40,864 nucleotides of DNA, taken from Microbacterium gubbeenense DSM 15944. Its GTDB lineage: Bacteria > Actinomycetota > Actinomycetes > Actinomycetales > Microbacteriaceae. Below are positions 17,473 through 25,842 of the stretch, piece after piece. Below the pieces are notes generated by a model. It did not search any database and was not told where the DNA came from. It saw nothing but the letters and a program-made list of their open reading frames with translations. The DNA is taken from the NCBI RefSeq assembly GCF_000422745.1, contig NZ_KE383914.1, forward strand, positions 1 to 40,864. Reading direction: 5' to 3'. The stretch's first letter is position 1. Every line of letters starts with the position of its first letter. The position numbers and the translations under genes were made by a program.

Positions 17473-18653
17473 GCCTTCGACGCATCGGTGTGCTCACCGG
17501 TCTCGAGCTGCGCCAGCGCGTGCGCCGGCCCGGGTTCTACGTGCTGCTCGGCGTGTTCTTCCTCGTCGTCGTCGGCATCACGTGGCTTGGCTCGCTCATC
17601 TTCTCGGGCGACTCATACCTCCCCTCCGGCGTGGCCTCCGTCGCGCTCTACGGCGTGCTGCTCATGGTCGTGCTCGTCACGCCCACGTTCACGGGCAACG
17701 CGATCAACGGCGAGCGAGATGCCGCGACGCTCGCGCCCGTGCAGGTGACTCTCGCCACGACGACCGAGATCCTCCTCGCGAAGCTGCTGGCCGGGTGGAC
17801 GACCGGCCTCGTCTATCTCGTCGTCGCGCTTCCCGCGCTGATCTTCGCGTTCGCGCGGGGAGCCGGCCGCCCCGAGGGCGTGACGATGATCGCCGACGGC
17901 AGCGCCGGATCCGTGGGGCAGTCGATCGGAACGCTCGCCGTCGCGCTCGTGATCCTGATCGTCGAGATCGGCATCGTCTCGGCGATCGGCGTGGGCCTCA
18001 GCGCCGTCATCGCGCGGCCGCTGTTCTCGGTCGCAGCGACGTATCTCATCGTCATGCTGCTCGTGCTCGGCACCCTGATCGCCTTCGCGCTCGGCACGCT
18101 CGCGTTCCGCACCCCCGCATCGCTCATGACGGAGAGCCCGTCGGGGGTGTACGTCGAGACCGGAACCGCCGATGCGCTGCCGTCCTGCGACGACGACGCC
18201 GCCCCCTGTCTCGCGGATCGCCCCGACCTGTCGGAGACGTGCGTCGAGGTGCGCGGGTGGAGCGAGTTTCCGCGCACCGATCGCGTGTGGTGGGTGCTCG
18301 CCGCCAACCCGTTCGTCGTGCTCGCCGACGCGACCCCCACGATCTACGATGCGTACGGCTACCCGGCGGATCTGTTCGGACAGCTCAAGCTCGGCATCCG
18401 GTACGCGCAGCAGCCGCCCGAGCTCGAGGTCGTCGACTGGTCGGATCCGTGCGATGGCGAACCGGCATCCGCGGCCCTCGGCTACGAAGTATCAGACGAC
18501 GCGACATCGCGCGAGATCATCGAGTCGTCGACGCCGAGCTGGTTCGTCGGACTCGGCGTGCAGCTGACCCTCGCGGCGGGCCTCATGCTGTGGGGCGTGG
18601 CGCGTACGCGCACGCCCAGCCGCGGTACTCCGCCCGGCAGCCGCATCGCATAG
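17469..18653 (+). CDS. ABC-2 type exporter permease
   Basis: The 394-residue protein has about six membrane helices: one after a basic N-terminus (FYVLLGVFFLVVVGITWLG), a cluster of four in residues 55-215, and one near the C-terminus (VGLGVQLTLAAGLMLWGV). The segment between the fifth and sixth helices (about 218-365) is a large probably external loop. It holds several cysteines (SCDDDAAPC, SETC, DPC), suggesting disulphide bonds. It is the permease partner of the ATPase upstream. The cargo is unknown. The basic tail ends the gene before the purA promoter. Confidence 0.85.
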   Translation: MSLRRIGVLTGLELRQRVRRPGFYVLLGVFFLVVVGITWLGSLIFSGDSYLPSGVASVALYGVLLMVVLVTPTFTGNAINGERDAATLAPVQVTLATTTEILLAKLLAGWTTGLVYLVVALPALIFAFARGAGRPEGVTMIADGSAGSVGQSIGTLAVALVILIVEIGIVSAIGVGLSAVIARPLFSVAATYLIVMLLVLGTLIAFALGTLAFRTPASLMTESPSGVYVETGTADALPSCDDDAAPCLADRPDLSETCVEVRGWSEFPRTDRVWWVLAANPFVVLADATPTIYDAYGYPADLFGQLKLGIRYAQQPPELEVVDWSDPCDGEPASAALGYEVSDDATSREIIESSTPSWFVGLGVQLTLAAGLMLWGVARTRTPSRGTPPGSRIA

Positions 18654-18678
18654 ATCCGGGGGCGGACCGCCGCTCCGA

Positions 18679-18684
18679 TAGGCT
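18679..18684 (+). promoter_or_regulatory. candidate -10 element TAGGCT of purA
   Basis: TAGGCT would start transcription near 18691, giving a leader of about 29 nt. The leader carries AGGGGGA 6 nt before the purA ATG. Confidence 0.4.
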
Positions 18685-18719
18685 GGGTATCCAGCATCCG
18701 AACGTCAGGGGGATGGCCC

Positions 18720-20006
18720 ATGCCAGGAATTGTGATCGTCGGAGTCCAGTGGGGCGACGAAGGCAAGGGGAAGGCCACGGATCTGCTCGGTGCGCGCACC
18801 GAGTGGGTCGTCAAGTTCAACGGCGGAAACAACGCCGGCCACACGGTGGTGATCGGCGACGAGAAGTACGCGCTGCACCTGCTGCCCTCCGGGATCCTCT
18901 CGCCCGGCGTGACGCCCGTGATCGGCAACGGCGTCGTCGTCGACCTCGCGGTGCTGTTCGAAGAGATCGATGCGCTCGAGGCGCGCGGCATCGACACGTC
19001 GAAGCTCAAGATCTCGTCGAGTGCGCACGTCATCACGCACGCACACCGCACCCTCGACAAGGTGCAGGAGCGGTTCCTCGGCAAACGCCAGATCGGTACG
19101 ACCGGGCGCGGCATCGGCCCGGCGTACGCCGACAAGATCAGCCGCGTCGGGATCCGCATGCAGGACCTCTTCGACGAGTCGATCCTGCGTCAGAAGGTCG
19201 AGGGCGCCCTCGAGCAGAAGAACCACCTGCTCGTGAAGGTCTTCAACCGCCGCGACATCACGGCCGACGAGATCGTCGACGACCTGCTGAGCTACGCCGA
19301 GCGCGTTCGCCCCATGGTCTGCGACACCGGCCTGCTCGTCAACGGCGCGCTCGATCGCGGCGAGGTCGTCGTGTTCGAAGCCGGACAGGCCACGATGCTC
19401 GACATCGACCACGGCACCTACCCGTTCGTGACGAGCTCGTCGGCCACGGCGGGTGGCGCGGCCACCGGATCCGGCGTCGGCCCGAACCGCCTCGACCGCA
19501 TCGTCGGAATCGTGAAGGCGTACACGACGCGCGTGGGCGCCGGCCCGTTCCCGACCGAGCTCTTCGACGACAAGGGCGAGTGGCTGCGTCAGGCCGGGTT
19601 CGAGTTCGGCACCACCACTGGCCGCGCTCGCCGCGTGGGCTGGTACGACGCGCCGATCACCCGCTACGCGACGCGCATCAACGGCGTCACCGACCTCGTG
19701 CTGACGAAGCTCGACACGCTGACCGGGCTCGAGGAGATCCCCGTGTGCGTCGCCTACGACGTGAACGGCGAGCGCGTCGAGGAGGTTCCGGTCAACCAGA
19801 GCGACTTCCACCACGCGAAGCCGATTCTCGAGAACTACCCCGGCTGGTCCGAGGACATCACGGGCGCCCGCTCGTTCGAGGACCTGCCGCAGACCGCGCA
19901 GGACTACGTGCTCGCGCTCGAGAAGATCTCGGGCACGCGCATCTCGGTGATCGGCGTCGGCCCCGGCCGCGAGCAGGTCATCGTGCGCCACGACCTCATC
20001 GACTGA
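18720..20006 (+). CDS. purA: adenylosuccinate synthetase
   Basis: This 428-residue enzyme has the expected family length. It converts IMP and aspartate, with GTP, to adenylosuccinate, the first committed step to AMP. Seen in the sequence are the P-loop QWGDEGKGK (residues 10-18, with Asp13), the catalytic His41 in NNAGHTVV, the IMP-binding [11 protein letters not shown] and the GTP-binding C-terminal region with [15 protein letters not shown]. It is cytoplasmic and has its own promoter and ribosome site. Another purine gene, purL, lies 15 kb away on the other strand, so the pathway is not clustered. Confidence 0.98.
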   Translation: MPGIVIVGVQWGDEGKGKATDLLGARTEWVVKFNGGNNAGHTVVIGDEKYALHLLPSGILSPGVTPVIGNGVVVDLAVLFEEIDALEARGIDTSKLKISSSAHVITHAHRTLDKVQERFLGKRQIGTTGRGIGPAYADKISRVGIRMQDLFDESILRQKVEGALEQKNHLLVKVFNRRDITADEIVDDLLSYAERVRPMVCDTGLLVNGALDRGEVVVFEAGQATMLDIDHGTYPFVTSSSATAGGAATGSGVGPNRLDRIVGIVKAYTTRVGAGPFPTELFDDKGEWLRQAGFEFGTTTGRARRVGWYDAPITRYATRINGVTDLVLTKLDTLTGLEEIPVCVAYDVNGERVEEVPVNQSDFHHAKPILENYPGWSEDITGARSFEDLPQTAQDYVLALEKISGTRISVIGVGPGREQVIVRHDLID

Positions 20007-20062
20007 CGGGCGCCGAGGCCGTAGCATCGGTTCCGACACGAATCCGAACCATGAGGAGCACG

Positions 20063-20392
20063 ATGACTGCGTTGCACATTCCCGAGCCCGTCGCCTCGTT
20101 CATCGAGACCGTCAACCGCCACGACGATGAAGGATTCCTCGGCGCCTTCACCGAGGGCGGATCGGTTGACGACTGGGGCCGCGACTTCGTCGGCCGCGAC
20201 GCGATCAAGGCGTGGAGCGATCGCGAGTTCATCGGGTCTCAGGGCGTGCTGACGCCCGAAGAAGTGACGGTCTCCGGCGATACGATCACCGTCGTCGGCG
20301 ATTGGCGCAGCAACCACGCGAACGGCCGCAGCGCCTTCACGTTCGAGGTCGACGGTGACGCGATCGCGAAGATGACGATCCGGGAGGGGTGA
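20063..20392 (+). CDS. SnoaL-like (NTF2-fold) protein
   Basis: This 109-residue protein shows the SnoaL/NTF2-like pattern. An N-terminal helix VASFIETVNRHDDEGFLGAF is followed by DDWGRDFVGRDAIKAWSDREF and alternating beta strands ending in the FEVDGDAIAKMTI hairpin. Such small cone-shaped domains act as isomerases, cyclases or ligand-binding proteins; the ligand here is unknown. The reading frame is open for kilobases upstream through purA, but GAGGAG precedes the ATG at 20063, which fits the domain start. It may be cotranscribed with purA. Confidence 0.8.
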   Translation: MTALHIPEPVASFIETVNRHDDEGFLGAFTEGGSVDDWGRDFVGRDAIKAWSDREFIGSQGVLTPEEVTVSGDTITVVGDWRSNHANGRSAFTFEVDGDAIAKMTIREG

Positions 20393-20425
20393 CCTCGGCT
20401 GCGCCTCCCGTACGAGGATGGTCGC

Positions 20426-20872
20426 ATGATCGAACGCGTCATCGCCCGCTTGCTTGCGACGCCCTGGCTCATGCGGCTGCCCATTCCGCTGTACCGAGCG
20501 GGTCTCGGCCGGCTGCTCGGCCCGCGCCTCGTGATGATCGAACACATCGGCCGATCGTCGAGTGAGCCGCGCTGGGTCGTGGTCGAGATCGTCGAGCGCG
20601 AAGGACGCGCGCTGCGCGTGGCGTCAGGATTCGGGACGAAGGCGCAGTGGTACCGCAATCTGCGTGCGAACGGCGTCGCCTATCTCACCACGGGCGGCGT
20701 CCAGCGCGAGCGCGTCGCGGTGACGCTGCTCGACGACGACGCCTCGCGTGCGGTGCTTGAGCGCTACGCGTCGTCGCACCCTCGGGCGTGGCAGCGGCTC
20801 AAGAGCGCGATGGACATCGCGCAGGGCGGCGACGCGAGGATCCTCGTCGTCGAGTTCACCCCGGCAGACTGA
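20426..20872 (+). CDS. F420/deazaflavin-dependent nitroreductase-family protein
   Basis: The 148-residue protein resembles the Ddn-like deazaflavin-dependent oxidoreductases of actinobacteria. It begins with an amphipathic membrane-associated helix and has a split beta-barrel with the segment MIEHIGRSSSEPRWVVVEIV. ASGFGTKAQWYRNLRANGVAYLT corresponds to the cofactor-phosphate region. Members use reduced F420 to reduce quinones, nitro compounds or mycotoxins. The natural substrate is unknown, and whether this organism makes F420 is not shown in the window. The gene is followed by a long hairpin shared with a convergent ABC transporter. Confidence 0.85.
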   Translation: MIERVIARLLATPWLMRLPIPLYRAGLGRLLGPRLVMIEHIGRSSSEPRWVVVEIVEREGRALRVASGFGTKAQWYRNLRANGVAYLTTGGVQRERVAVTLLDDDASRAVLERYASSHPRAWQRLKSAMDIAQGGDARILVVEFTPAD

Positions 20873-20885
20873 GGGCACGAGCTCG

Positions 20886-20920
20886 ATCCGCCGGCGCGCG
20901 GGGAGTGCGCGCCGGCGGAT
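20886..20920. terminator. bidirectional terminator hairpin, 14-bp perfect stem
   Basis: 20886-20899 pairs perfectly with 20907-20920 around a 7-nt loop, between the convergent F420-type gene and the ABC permease gene. It has no T run and is very GC-rich. Confidence 0.75.
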
Positions 20921-20923
20921 GGA

Positions 20924-21700
20924 CTACGCCACCTCGCGGCGGGCGGTGCGCCAGAGGCCGAGGCCCAACGGCACCGCGCACCAGAGGGCGACCGCGGTGG
21001 CGAGGCGGCCCCATTCGACTCCCGACACCGATCCCTCGGTCAGCGGCAGAGTGGCGCCCGCGAGGTCGATCCACGGCACGGCGTCCGCGATCGCGGGAAT
21101 CAGCGACAGCACTGTGACGGCGGTCGGCAGGACCACGAATGCGACGATCGCGAGCGGGGTGTTGAGCAGCGCGAACCCGAGCCCCACTCCGAGCACGACG
21201 AAGATCGCCATGTTCGCGACGTACCCGAGAACGACGGGCCCGTCGAGCGCCCAGGATCCGGATCCGTCGAACGCAGTGATTCCGATGACGTTGGCGGCGG
21301 CGGCGGCTGCATAGGTGGCGACGACCATCACCAGGCCGAGAACGAGCGCCGCCACGAGCTTCGCGAAGTTCACGAGTGTGCGCCGGGGTTCGAGCGCGAA
21401 CGTCGTGAGCCCCGTGCGCTGCGTCCACTCGCTCGTGGCCGTCAGCACGCCGATGAACGGCAGCAACAGCGACCACCCGCTGGATGCGAACAGCACGAAC
21501 TCTGACCAGTCGAGCGCCGACGACGGCAGGATCCATAGGGGCAGCACCGTGGCACCGATCGTGATGACGGCGATCGCGATCAGCAGCCACAGACCTGCGC
21601 GCGTGTCGACCATCTTGCGCAGCTCGACGCGCACATGGCGAAGAAACGGAATGCGGATCCCCTCGAGGATGGGCGCGCGTGTCTCGGTGACGGCGCTCAT
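20924..21700 (-). CDS. ABC-2 type exporter permease, linked to a two-component system
   Basis: The 258-residue protein has six predicted membrane helices. It begins with a cytoplasmic segment FLRHVRVELRKMVDTRAGLWLL, typical of ABC-2 permeases, and has SEWTQRTGLTTFALEPRR between helices two and three. It follows the ATPase gene with a 4-base overlap, so the two form one exporter. A divergent histidine kinase/response regulator pair lies nearby, an arrangement common for antimicrobial-peptide sensing and export systems. The cargo is unproven. Confidence 0.87.
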   Translation of the reverse strand: MSAVTETRAPILEGIRIPFLRHVRVELRKMVDTRAGLWLLIAIAVITIGATVLPLWILPSSALDWSEFVLFASSGWSLLLPFIGVLTATSEWTQRTGLTTFALEPRRTLVNFAKLVAALVLGLVMVVATYAAAAAANVIGITAFDGSGSWALDGPVVLGYVANMAIFVVLGVGLGFALLNTPLAIVAFVVLPTAVTVLSLIPAIADAVPWIDLAGATLPLTEGSVSGVEWGRLATAVALWCAVPLGLGLWRTARREVA

Positions 21701-22416
21701 GCTGCCGTCCCCTCGCGCGAGGCCTCGGCGGTAGCCGCGAAGAACGCGTCCTCGAGGGATCCGTCGCGCGTCAGCGCATCGCGGGTGCCCTGGGCGGTCA
21801 CGCGCCCGGACCCCATGATGACGATGTCGTCGGCGACCGCGTCGACCTCGGAGAGCTGGTGCGACGACAGCAGAACCGTTCCGCCGTCGTTCGCGAAGTC
21901 GCGCACGATGTCGCGCATCCAGCGGATCCCCGACGGATCCAGCCCGTTCGCCGGCTCGTCGAGGATGAGGACGGCGGGATCCGCGAGCAGCGCCTGAGCG
22001 ATCCCGAGGCGCTGGCGCATGCCGAGCGAGTATCCGCCCGTGCGGCGCGCGGCCTCCTTGCGCGAGAGGCCCACGCGGTCGATCGCGCGATCGACGGATC
22101 CGGACGCGAGACCCATCGTCAGCGCCGCTATCTCGAGCGTCTCGCGCCCCGAGCGGCCGTTGTGGGTCGCCGACGCGTCGAGCAGCACGCCCACGAACCG
22201 GCCCGGGTTCGGGACGTCGGCGAACCGGGCGCCGAGGATGCGCGCCTCGCCCGAGTCGGGGCGCGCGAGCCCCACGAGCATGCGCATGGTGGTCGATTTT
22301 CCGGCGCCGTTCGGGCCGAGGAACCCGGTCACCCGATAGGGCTTCGCGGTGAAGGACACGCGGTCGACGGCCGTGTGCGAGCCGTACCGCTTGGAGAGTT
22401 CTTTCGCTTCGATCAT
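21697..22416 (-). CDS. ABC exporter ATP-binding protein
   Basis: This 239-residue ABC ATPase has Walker A GPNGAGKST (residues 34-42), signature YSLGMRQRLG, Walker B VLILDEPANGLDP and the switch His in VLLSSHQLSE. It is close in type to BcrA-like drug exporter ATPases. A longer frame reaches 22452, but the family begins at MIEAKELSKRYG, so 22416 is used. No good ribosome site precedes it. GATCGT ends 7 nt upstream, a weaker version of the leaderless pattern seen elsewhere. A 23-bp repeat lies 54 bp before the start codon. Confidence 0.92.
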   Translation of the reverse strand: MIEAKELSKRYGSHTAVDRVSFTAKPYRVTGFLGPNGAGKSTTMRMLVGLARPDSGEARILGARFADVPNPGRFVGVLLDASATHNGRSGRETLEIAALTMGLASGSVDRAIDRVGLSRKEAARRTGGYSLGMRQRLGIAQALLADPAVLILDEPANGLDPSGIRWMRDIVRDFANDGGTVLLSSHQLSEVDAVADDIVIMGSGRVTAQGTRDALTRDGSLEDAFFAATAEASREGTAA

Positions 22417-22469
22417 GGGATCAACGATCCGCGTCCGGCCGCGCGGACACATCGGGCAAGTGGCTCGAC

Positions 22470-22492
22470 CAGGGTCACACTTTCGGCGGATC
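22470..22492 (+). repeat. 23-bp direct repeat, left copy
   Basis: Identical over 23 bases to 23838-23860. It begins CAGGGTCACACTTTCGGCGG, and its last base is the last base of the DUF4143 gene stop codon. Together with the right copy it brackets that gene. Confidence 0.95.
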
Positions 22493-23733
22493 TAGAGATC
22501 CCAGAGGGCGGACACCGGCATCGACCAGAGCCGGTCTCCGAAAGAGAGCGTTCGGTTCGACAAGCAGATGACAATGCCTCCGAGGAAGCGCGGACCGAGT
22601 TTCTCAGACAGTGTCCGGAGGCCCTTGAAGTGTTCGGAGCGCGGCGTCGCGGTGCTCTTGACCTCGAGCGCGAGGACGGAGCCGTCATCGAACTCGAGCA
22701 CGATGTCGACCTCGTGCCCCGTGCGATCCCTCCAATGGAACATCTCGAATGGCGTCGCAGTCCACGTGCGCTGCTTGATGAGCTCGGTGACGACGAAGCC
22801 TTCAAGAAGAGGTCCGAGCAGGGGGCCGCGCAGCGGGTCCGTCAGGATCTGAGGGGTCACGCGGGTCAACGCGGCAGCGAGTCCTGAGTCGGTGACGAGC
22901 GCCTTGGGTTTGGATGCCTCGCGCGCGGTGAGGTTCTGAGTCCACGGCGGGAGCGATGTTGTGAGATATAGCGCCTCAAGGACATCGAGCGTGCGCATGA
23001 TGCTCGTGGCAGGAATTCCGGCGTCGTGAGCGAGTCGTGCTTTGACGAGTTCGCCGGCCTGATTGGCGGCGAGCAGTCGCAGAGCGGCTTGTAGGCGAGA
23101 CTCGTCCGCCGATTGGCGAACGTCGATTGCGTCAAGCCGGAGGATCCGTTCGAGGTATCCCTCGAACCACGCGCGGCGCAGCCGTGGCGGTATCGGCGTT
23201 GCCGGGTACCCGCCAGCGACGATCATCTCGGCGATGTCCGCACGATTCTCGCTCGTCTCGAACGCCGATACCGCGCTCTTCTCGTGCGCGCGGGCCGCGA
23301 AATCGTCGACCCGGCCGCGGCGTTCGCCCTGGCTGAATCCGTGCAGGTGGACAGTGAGCGCCCGGCCCGCAAGGCTGTCGGGAGCGCCCTGAACGCGCAG
23401 CAGGTCGCTTGATCCTGTGAGGAGGAACCTTCCGGGCCGCCGGTCGCGGTCTATGGAGGCTTTGATGGGGAGGATCAGTTCCGGAGCACGTTGAATCTCG
23501 TCGATCACGATGAGCCGGTCGGAGTTCTGAGCGAGGAACCATTCCGGATCCGCGAGAGCGGCCTCTCGAGTATCCGTATCGTCCATTGTGAATGTCGCGC
23601 TCGGCGTTTGCGCCGCGATCTGGCCGGCGAGCGTGCTCTTTCCTACCTGCCGTGCGCCCTGGATCACTGCGCACGGCATTGCCGACAGCACGTCGTTCAG
23701 GTAGGCGGTGATGCTTCGAGGTCGCAGGATCAT
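22492..23733 (-). CDS. AAA ATPase with DUF4143 nuclease-like domain
   Basis: This 413-residue protein belongs to the widespread ATP-binding DUF4143 family. The N-terminal AAA domain shows Walker A GARQVGKS (26-33), Walker B LIVIDEIQ (74-81) and sensor 1 in FLLTGSSD. A winged-helix-like middle region follows. The C-terminal DUF4143 domain holds a PD-(D/E)XK-type set: Asp343 in HEVDIVLEF, with Glu357 and Lys359 in LEVKS. The biological role of this family is unknown; many members sit in strain-variable regions. Here it is bracketed by a perfect 23-bp direct repeat and splits an otherwise divergent ABC/two-component locus. TAGCGT ends 6 nt before the ATG, so it carries its own promoter. Confidence 0.92.
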   Translation of the reverse strand: MILRPRSITAYLNDVLSAMPCAVIQGARQVGKSTLAGQIAAQTPSATFTMDDTDTREAALADPEWFLAQNSDRLIVIDEIQRAPELILPIKASIDRDRRPGRFLLTGSSDLLRVQGAPDSLAGRALTVHLHGFSQGERRGRVDDFAARAHEKSAVSAFETSENRADIAEMIVAGGYPATPIPPRLRRAWFEGYLERILRLDAIDVRQSADESRLQAALRLLAANQAGELVKARLAHDAGIPATSIMRTLDVLEALYLTTSLPPWTQNLTAREASKPKALVTDSGLAAALTRVTPQILTDPLRGPLLGPLLEGFVVTELIKQRTWTATPFEMFHWRDRTGHEVDIVLEFDDGSVLALEVKSTATPRSEHFKGLRTLSEKLGPRFLGGIVICLSNRTLSFGDRLWSMPVSALWDL

Positions 23734-23739
23734 GCCACA

Positions 23740-23745
23740 ACGCTA
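23740..23745 (-). promoter_or_regulatory. -10 element TAGCGT of the DUF4143 ATPase gene (leaderless)
   Basis: TAGCGT on the - strand ends 6 nt before the ATG at 23733. It lies inside the repeat-bracketed segment, so the gene came with a promoter. Confidence 0.5.
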
Positions 23746-23837
23746 CGCTGAACCGAGGCTAATTTGGTAGGTCTGCATGCACGATTTGGTAGATTCGCAA
23801 CTCCAAGTCGGTAGCTCAGCATCTCGCATCGGCGCCA

Positions 23838-23860
23838 CAGGGTCACACTTTCGGCGGATC
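23838..23860 (+). repeat. 23-bp direct repeat, right copy
   Basis: Exact copy of 22470-22492, located 34 bp upstream of the histidine kinase start codon. It may be a target duplication, an attachment-like site, or a duplicated operator for the two divergent promoters. Confidence 0.95.
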
Positions 23861-23880
23861 CGATCCGGAGGGTTGCTCAG

Positions 23881-23886
23881 TAGTGT
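23881..23886 (+). promoter_or_regulatory. -10 element TAGTGT of the histidine kinase operon (leaderless)
   Basis: TAGTGT ends 7 nt before the GTG at 23894. It supports that GTG over the ATG at 23777, whose reading frame would run through the 23-bp repeat. Confidence 0.5.
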
Positions 23887-23893
23887 CGAAGGT

Positions 23894-25105
23894 GTGACGG
23901 CGGCGGATCCACGCATCGAGTACGCGACCGGAGCGCGCCTGCGCCCGTGGTCGCGCGTGTGGCGGTACCTGCTCGTTGTCGTGTCGGGGTTCCTCGCGTG
24001 GCTCCTGTCATATGGCTTGTTCGCGACGGAAGTCGCGGAGGGCGCGCCCGACTCCACTGTCGTGTTCGTCATGGCCCTGTTCGATCCGATCGTGTGCGTG
24101 ATCGCGATCTGCCTGCTGCCGCTGCGCCGCAGGGCTCCGATGACGATCGCCCTCGTGACGGCGGCGCTCAGTGCGCTGTCGACATCCACAGCCTCCGGGC
24201 CCGCACAGCTGGCCGCGGCATCCAACGCGACGCACCGCCGATGGCTGCCGATCGTTCTGAACGGCGTGACCTACATCCTCGCGCTCGCTGCGTTCGAGCT
24301 CCTCGTACCGATCGGCACGTTCGATTCTCCGTGGGTCGGCGTCATCGGAACCGCCGTCGCGTTCCTCGTGCCGGCAGGGTTCGGCCTCTACATCGGCGCC
24401 CGCCGGGCCCTGATCGCCTCGCTCCACGAGCGCGCCGTCGAGGCCGAGCGCGAGCGCGAGCTGCAGGTATCGGCGGCCGAGGCCGGCGAGCGCACCCGCA
24501 TCGCCCGCGAGATGCACGACGTGCTCGCGCACCGGATCTCGCTCGTCGCGATGCACGCCGGCGCCCTCACGTATCGCGAGGATCTCACCCGCGATCAGAC
24601 GCGCGAGACCGCCCAGCTGGTGCAGGACAACGCCCGCCGCGCGCTCGGCGAGCTGAGCCAGGTGCTCGGCGTGCTGCGCGCCGCGGGCAACGGCGTCGAA
24701 CCGCCCCAGCCGACCCTCGCCGACCTGCCCGCGCTGATCGAGGACGCGGCCCAGGCGGGCGCCCGGATCGACGTCGAGAACGACGCCGCGGGGGATCCGC
24801 CCGACCTGGTCTCACGGACCGCCTACCGTACGGTCCAGGAGTCGCTCACGAACGCGCGCAAGCACGCTCCCGGCGCGCCGATCCGCGTGCGCGTCGACGG
24901 GCGCGCCGGCGGGCTGCTCGTCATCGAGGTGACGAACGGATCTGCGCTCGCCGCCCCGCGCGAAGACGTCGCGGGATCCGGTCTCGGGCTCATGGGGCTG
25001 GCCGAGCGCATCGACCTCGTCGGCGGCACGCTCGAGTTCGGGCCCGACGGGAAGTCGGGGTTCGCGGTGCGCGCCTGGCTGCCGTGGGAGGAGAGCGATG
25101 ACTGA
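23894..25105 (+). CDS. two-component sensor histidine kinase, NarL-system type
   Basis: The 403-residue protein has an N-terminal membrane domain of about five to six helices (residues 25-170) and a short coiled linker. A HisKA_3 dimerisation domain follows, with the phospho-accepting His208 in REMHDVLAHRISLV, then a HATPase domain (NARKHA, GSGLGLMGLAERI). It would sense an envelope signal and phosphorylate the response regulator encoded next (8-base overlap). The start is uncertain: the frame extends to an ATG at 23777, but the GTG at 23894 has a TAGTGT element 7 nt upstream and gives a normal N-terminus. It is divergent from the ABC exporter, its likely target. Confidence 0.9.
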   Translation: MTAADPRIEYATGARLRPWSRVWRYLLVVVSGFLAWLLSYGLFATEVAEGAPDSTVVFVMALFDPIVCVIAICLLPLRRRAPMTIALVTAALSALSTSTASGPAQLAAASNATHRRWLPIVLNGVTYILALAAFELLVPIGTFDSPWVGVIGTAVAFLVPAGFGLYIGARRALIASLHERAVEAERERELQVSAAEAGERTRIAREMHDVLAHRISLVAMHAGALTYREDLTRDQTRETAQLVQDNARRALGELSQVLGVLRAAGNGVEPPQPTLADLPALIEDAAQAGARIDVENDAAGDPPDLVSRTAYRTVQESLTNARKHAPGAPIRVRVDGRAGGLLVIEVTNGSALAAPREDVAGSGLGLMGLAERIDLVGGTLEFGPDGKSGFAVRAWLPWEESDD

Positions 25106-25751
25106 CCGGATCCGCGTGGTGCTCGTAGACGACGACCCGCTCGTACGCGGGGGGCTCACGATGATGCTCGGCGGTAACGACCGCATCGAGGTGATCGGCG
25201 AGGCCGAGAACGGCCGCGATGGCGTCGACGTCATCGCGCGCCGCCGGCCCGACGTCGCGCTGATGGACATCCGCATGCCCGTCATGGACGGGCTCGCCGC
25301 CGTGCGCGAGCTCGCCGCGCGCGGATCCGCCACCCGCGTCATCGTGCTCACGACGTTCGACGCCGACGACATGGTGCTCTCGGCGCTGCGCGACGGCGCC
25401 GCCGGATTCCTGCTGAAGGACACCCCTCCCGCGGATCTCGTGGACGCGATCCTGCGCGTCGCCCGCGGCGAGCCGATGCTGTCGCCGAGCGTGACGACGC
25501 GGCTCATCGCGGCGGCGACGCGCACGTCGGGGCACGACGCCGATGCCCGTGCGCTCGCCGAGGCCCTTACGAGTCGCGAGCGCGAGGTCGCGGTGGCCGT
25601 GGCACGGGGTCTGTCGAACGCCGAGATCGCATCCGAGCTGTTTCTGAGCATCGCGACGGTGAAGACCCATATCGGGCACCTGTTCGCGAAGCTTGAGACG
25701 ACGAACCGCGTGCAGATCGCGCGCAAGGTGCACGACGCCGGTCTCGTGTGA
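25098..25751 (+). CDS. LuxR/NarL-type response regulator
   Basis: The 217-residue protein has an N-terminal receiver domain with acidic pocket DDD (11-13), phosphorylation site Asp57 in VALMDIRMPVMDG and the conserved Thr and Lys (VLTTFD, LLKDTPP). It has a C-terminal LuxR-type helix-turn-helix (LTSREREVAVAVARGLSNAEIASELFLSIATVKTHIGHLFAKL). Its start overlaps the kinase gene by 8 bases. It most likely controls the divergent ABC exporter genes and its own operon. The two copies of the 23-bp repeat are candidates for its binding site, though this is not shown. Confidence 0.94.
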   Translation: MTDRIRVVLVDDDPLVRGGLTMMLGGNDRIEVIGEAENGRDGVDVIARRRPDVALMDIRMPVMDGLAAVRELAARGSATRVIVLTTFDADDMVLSALRDGAAGFLLKDTPPADLVDAILRVARGEPMLSPSVTTRLIAAATRTSGHDADARALAEALTSREREVAVAVARGLSNAEIASELFLSIATVKTHIGHLFAKLETTNRVQIARKVHDAGLV

Positions 25752-25796
25752 CGAGCGGCCGTCTCGCAGACTGACGGCTTGCGTCGTGAATCGATG

Positions 25797-25814
25797 TACG
25801 TCAATATAGACGTA
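25797..25814. promoter_or_regulatory. candidate ArsR operator and promoter of the arsenic operon
   Basis: TACGTCAATATAGACGTA is a palindrome with perfect 6-bp arms, followed by a second half-site-like TATGTCAATA. It is AT-rich against a GC-rich background. TTGCGT (25779-25784) about 17 nt upstream could be the -35. The position, 29 bp before acr3, fits autorepression by the ArsR domain encoded in the operon. Confidence 0.6.
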
Positions 25815-25842
25815 TGTCAATACAAATCGGGTGGTGTCGGTC

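Noticed and set aside
17582..20062. long + strand frame running through the ABC permease and purA into the SnoaL-like gene
   Set aside because: Only the last 109 codons resemble a protein family. The rest is out of frame with two confidently identified genes.
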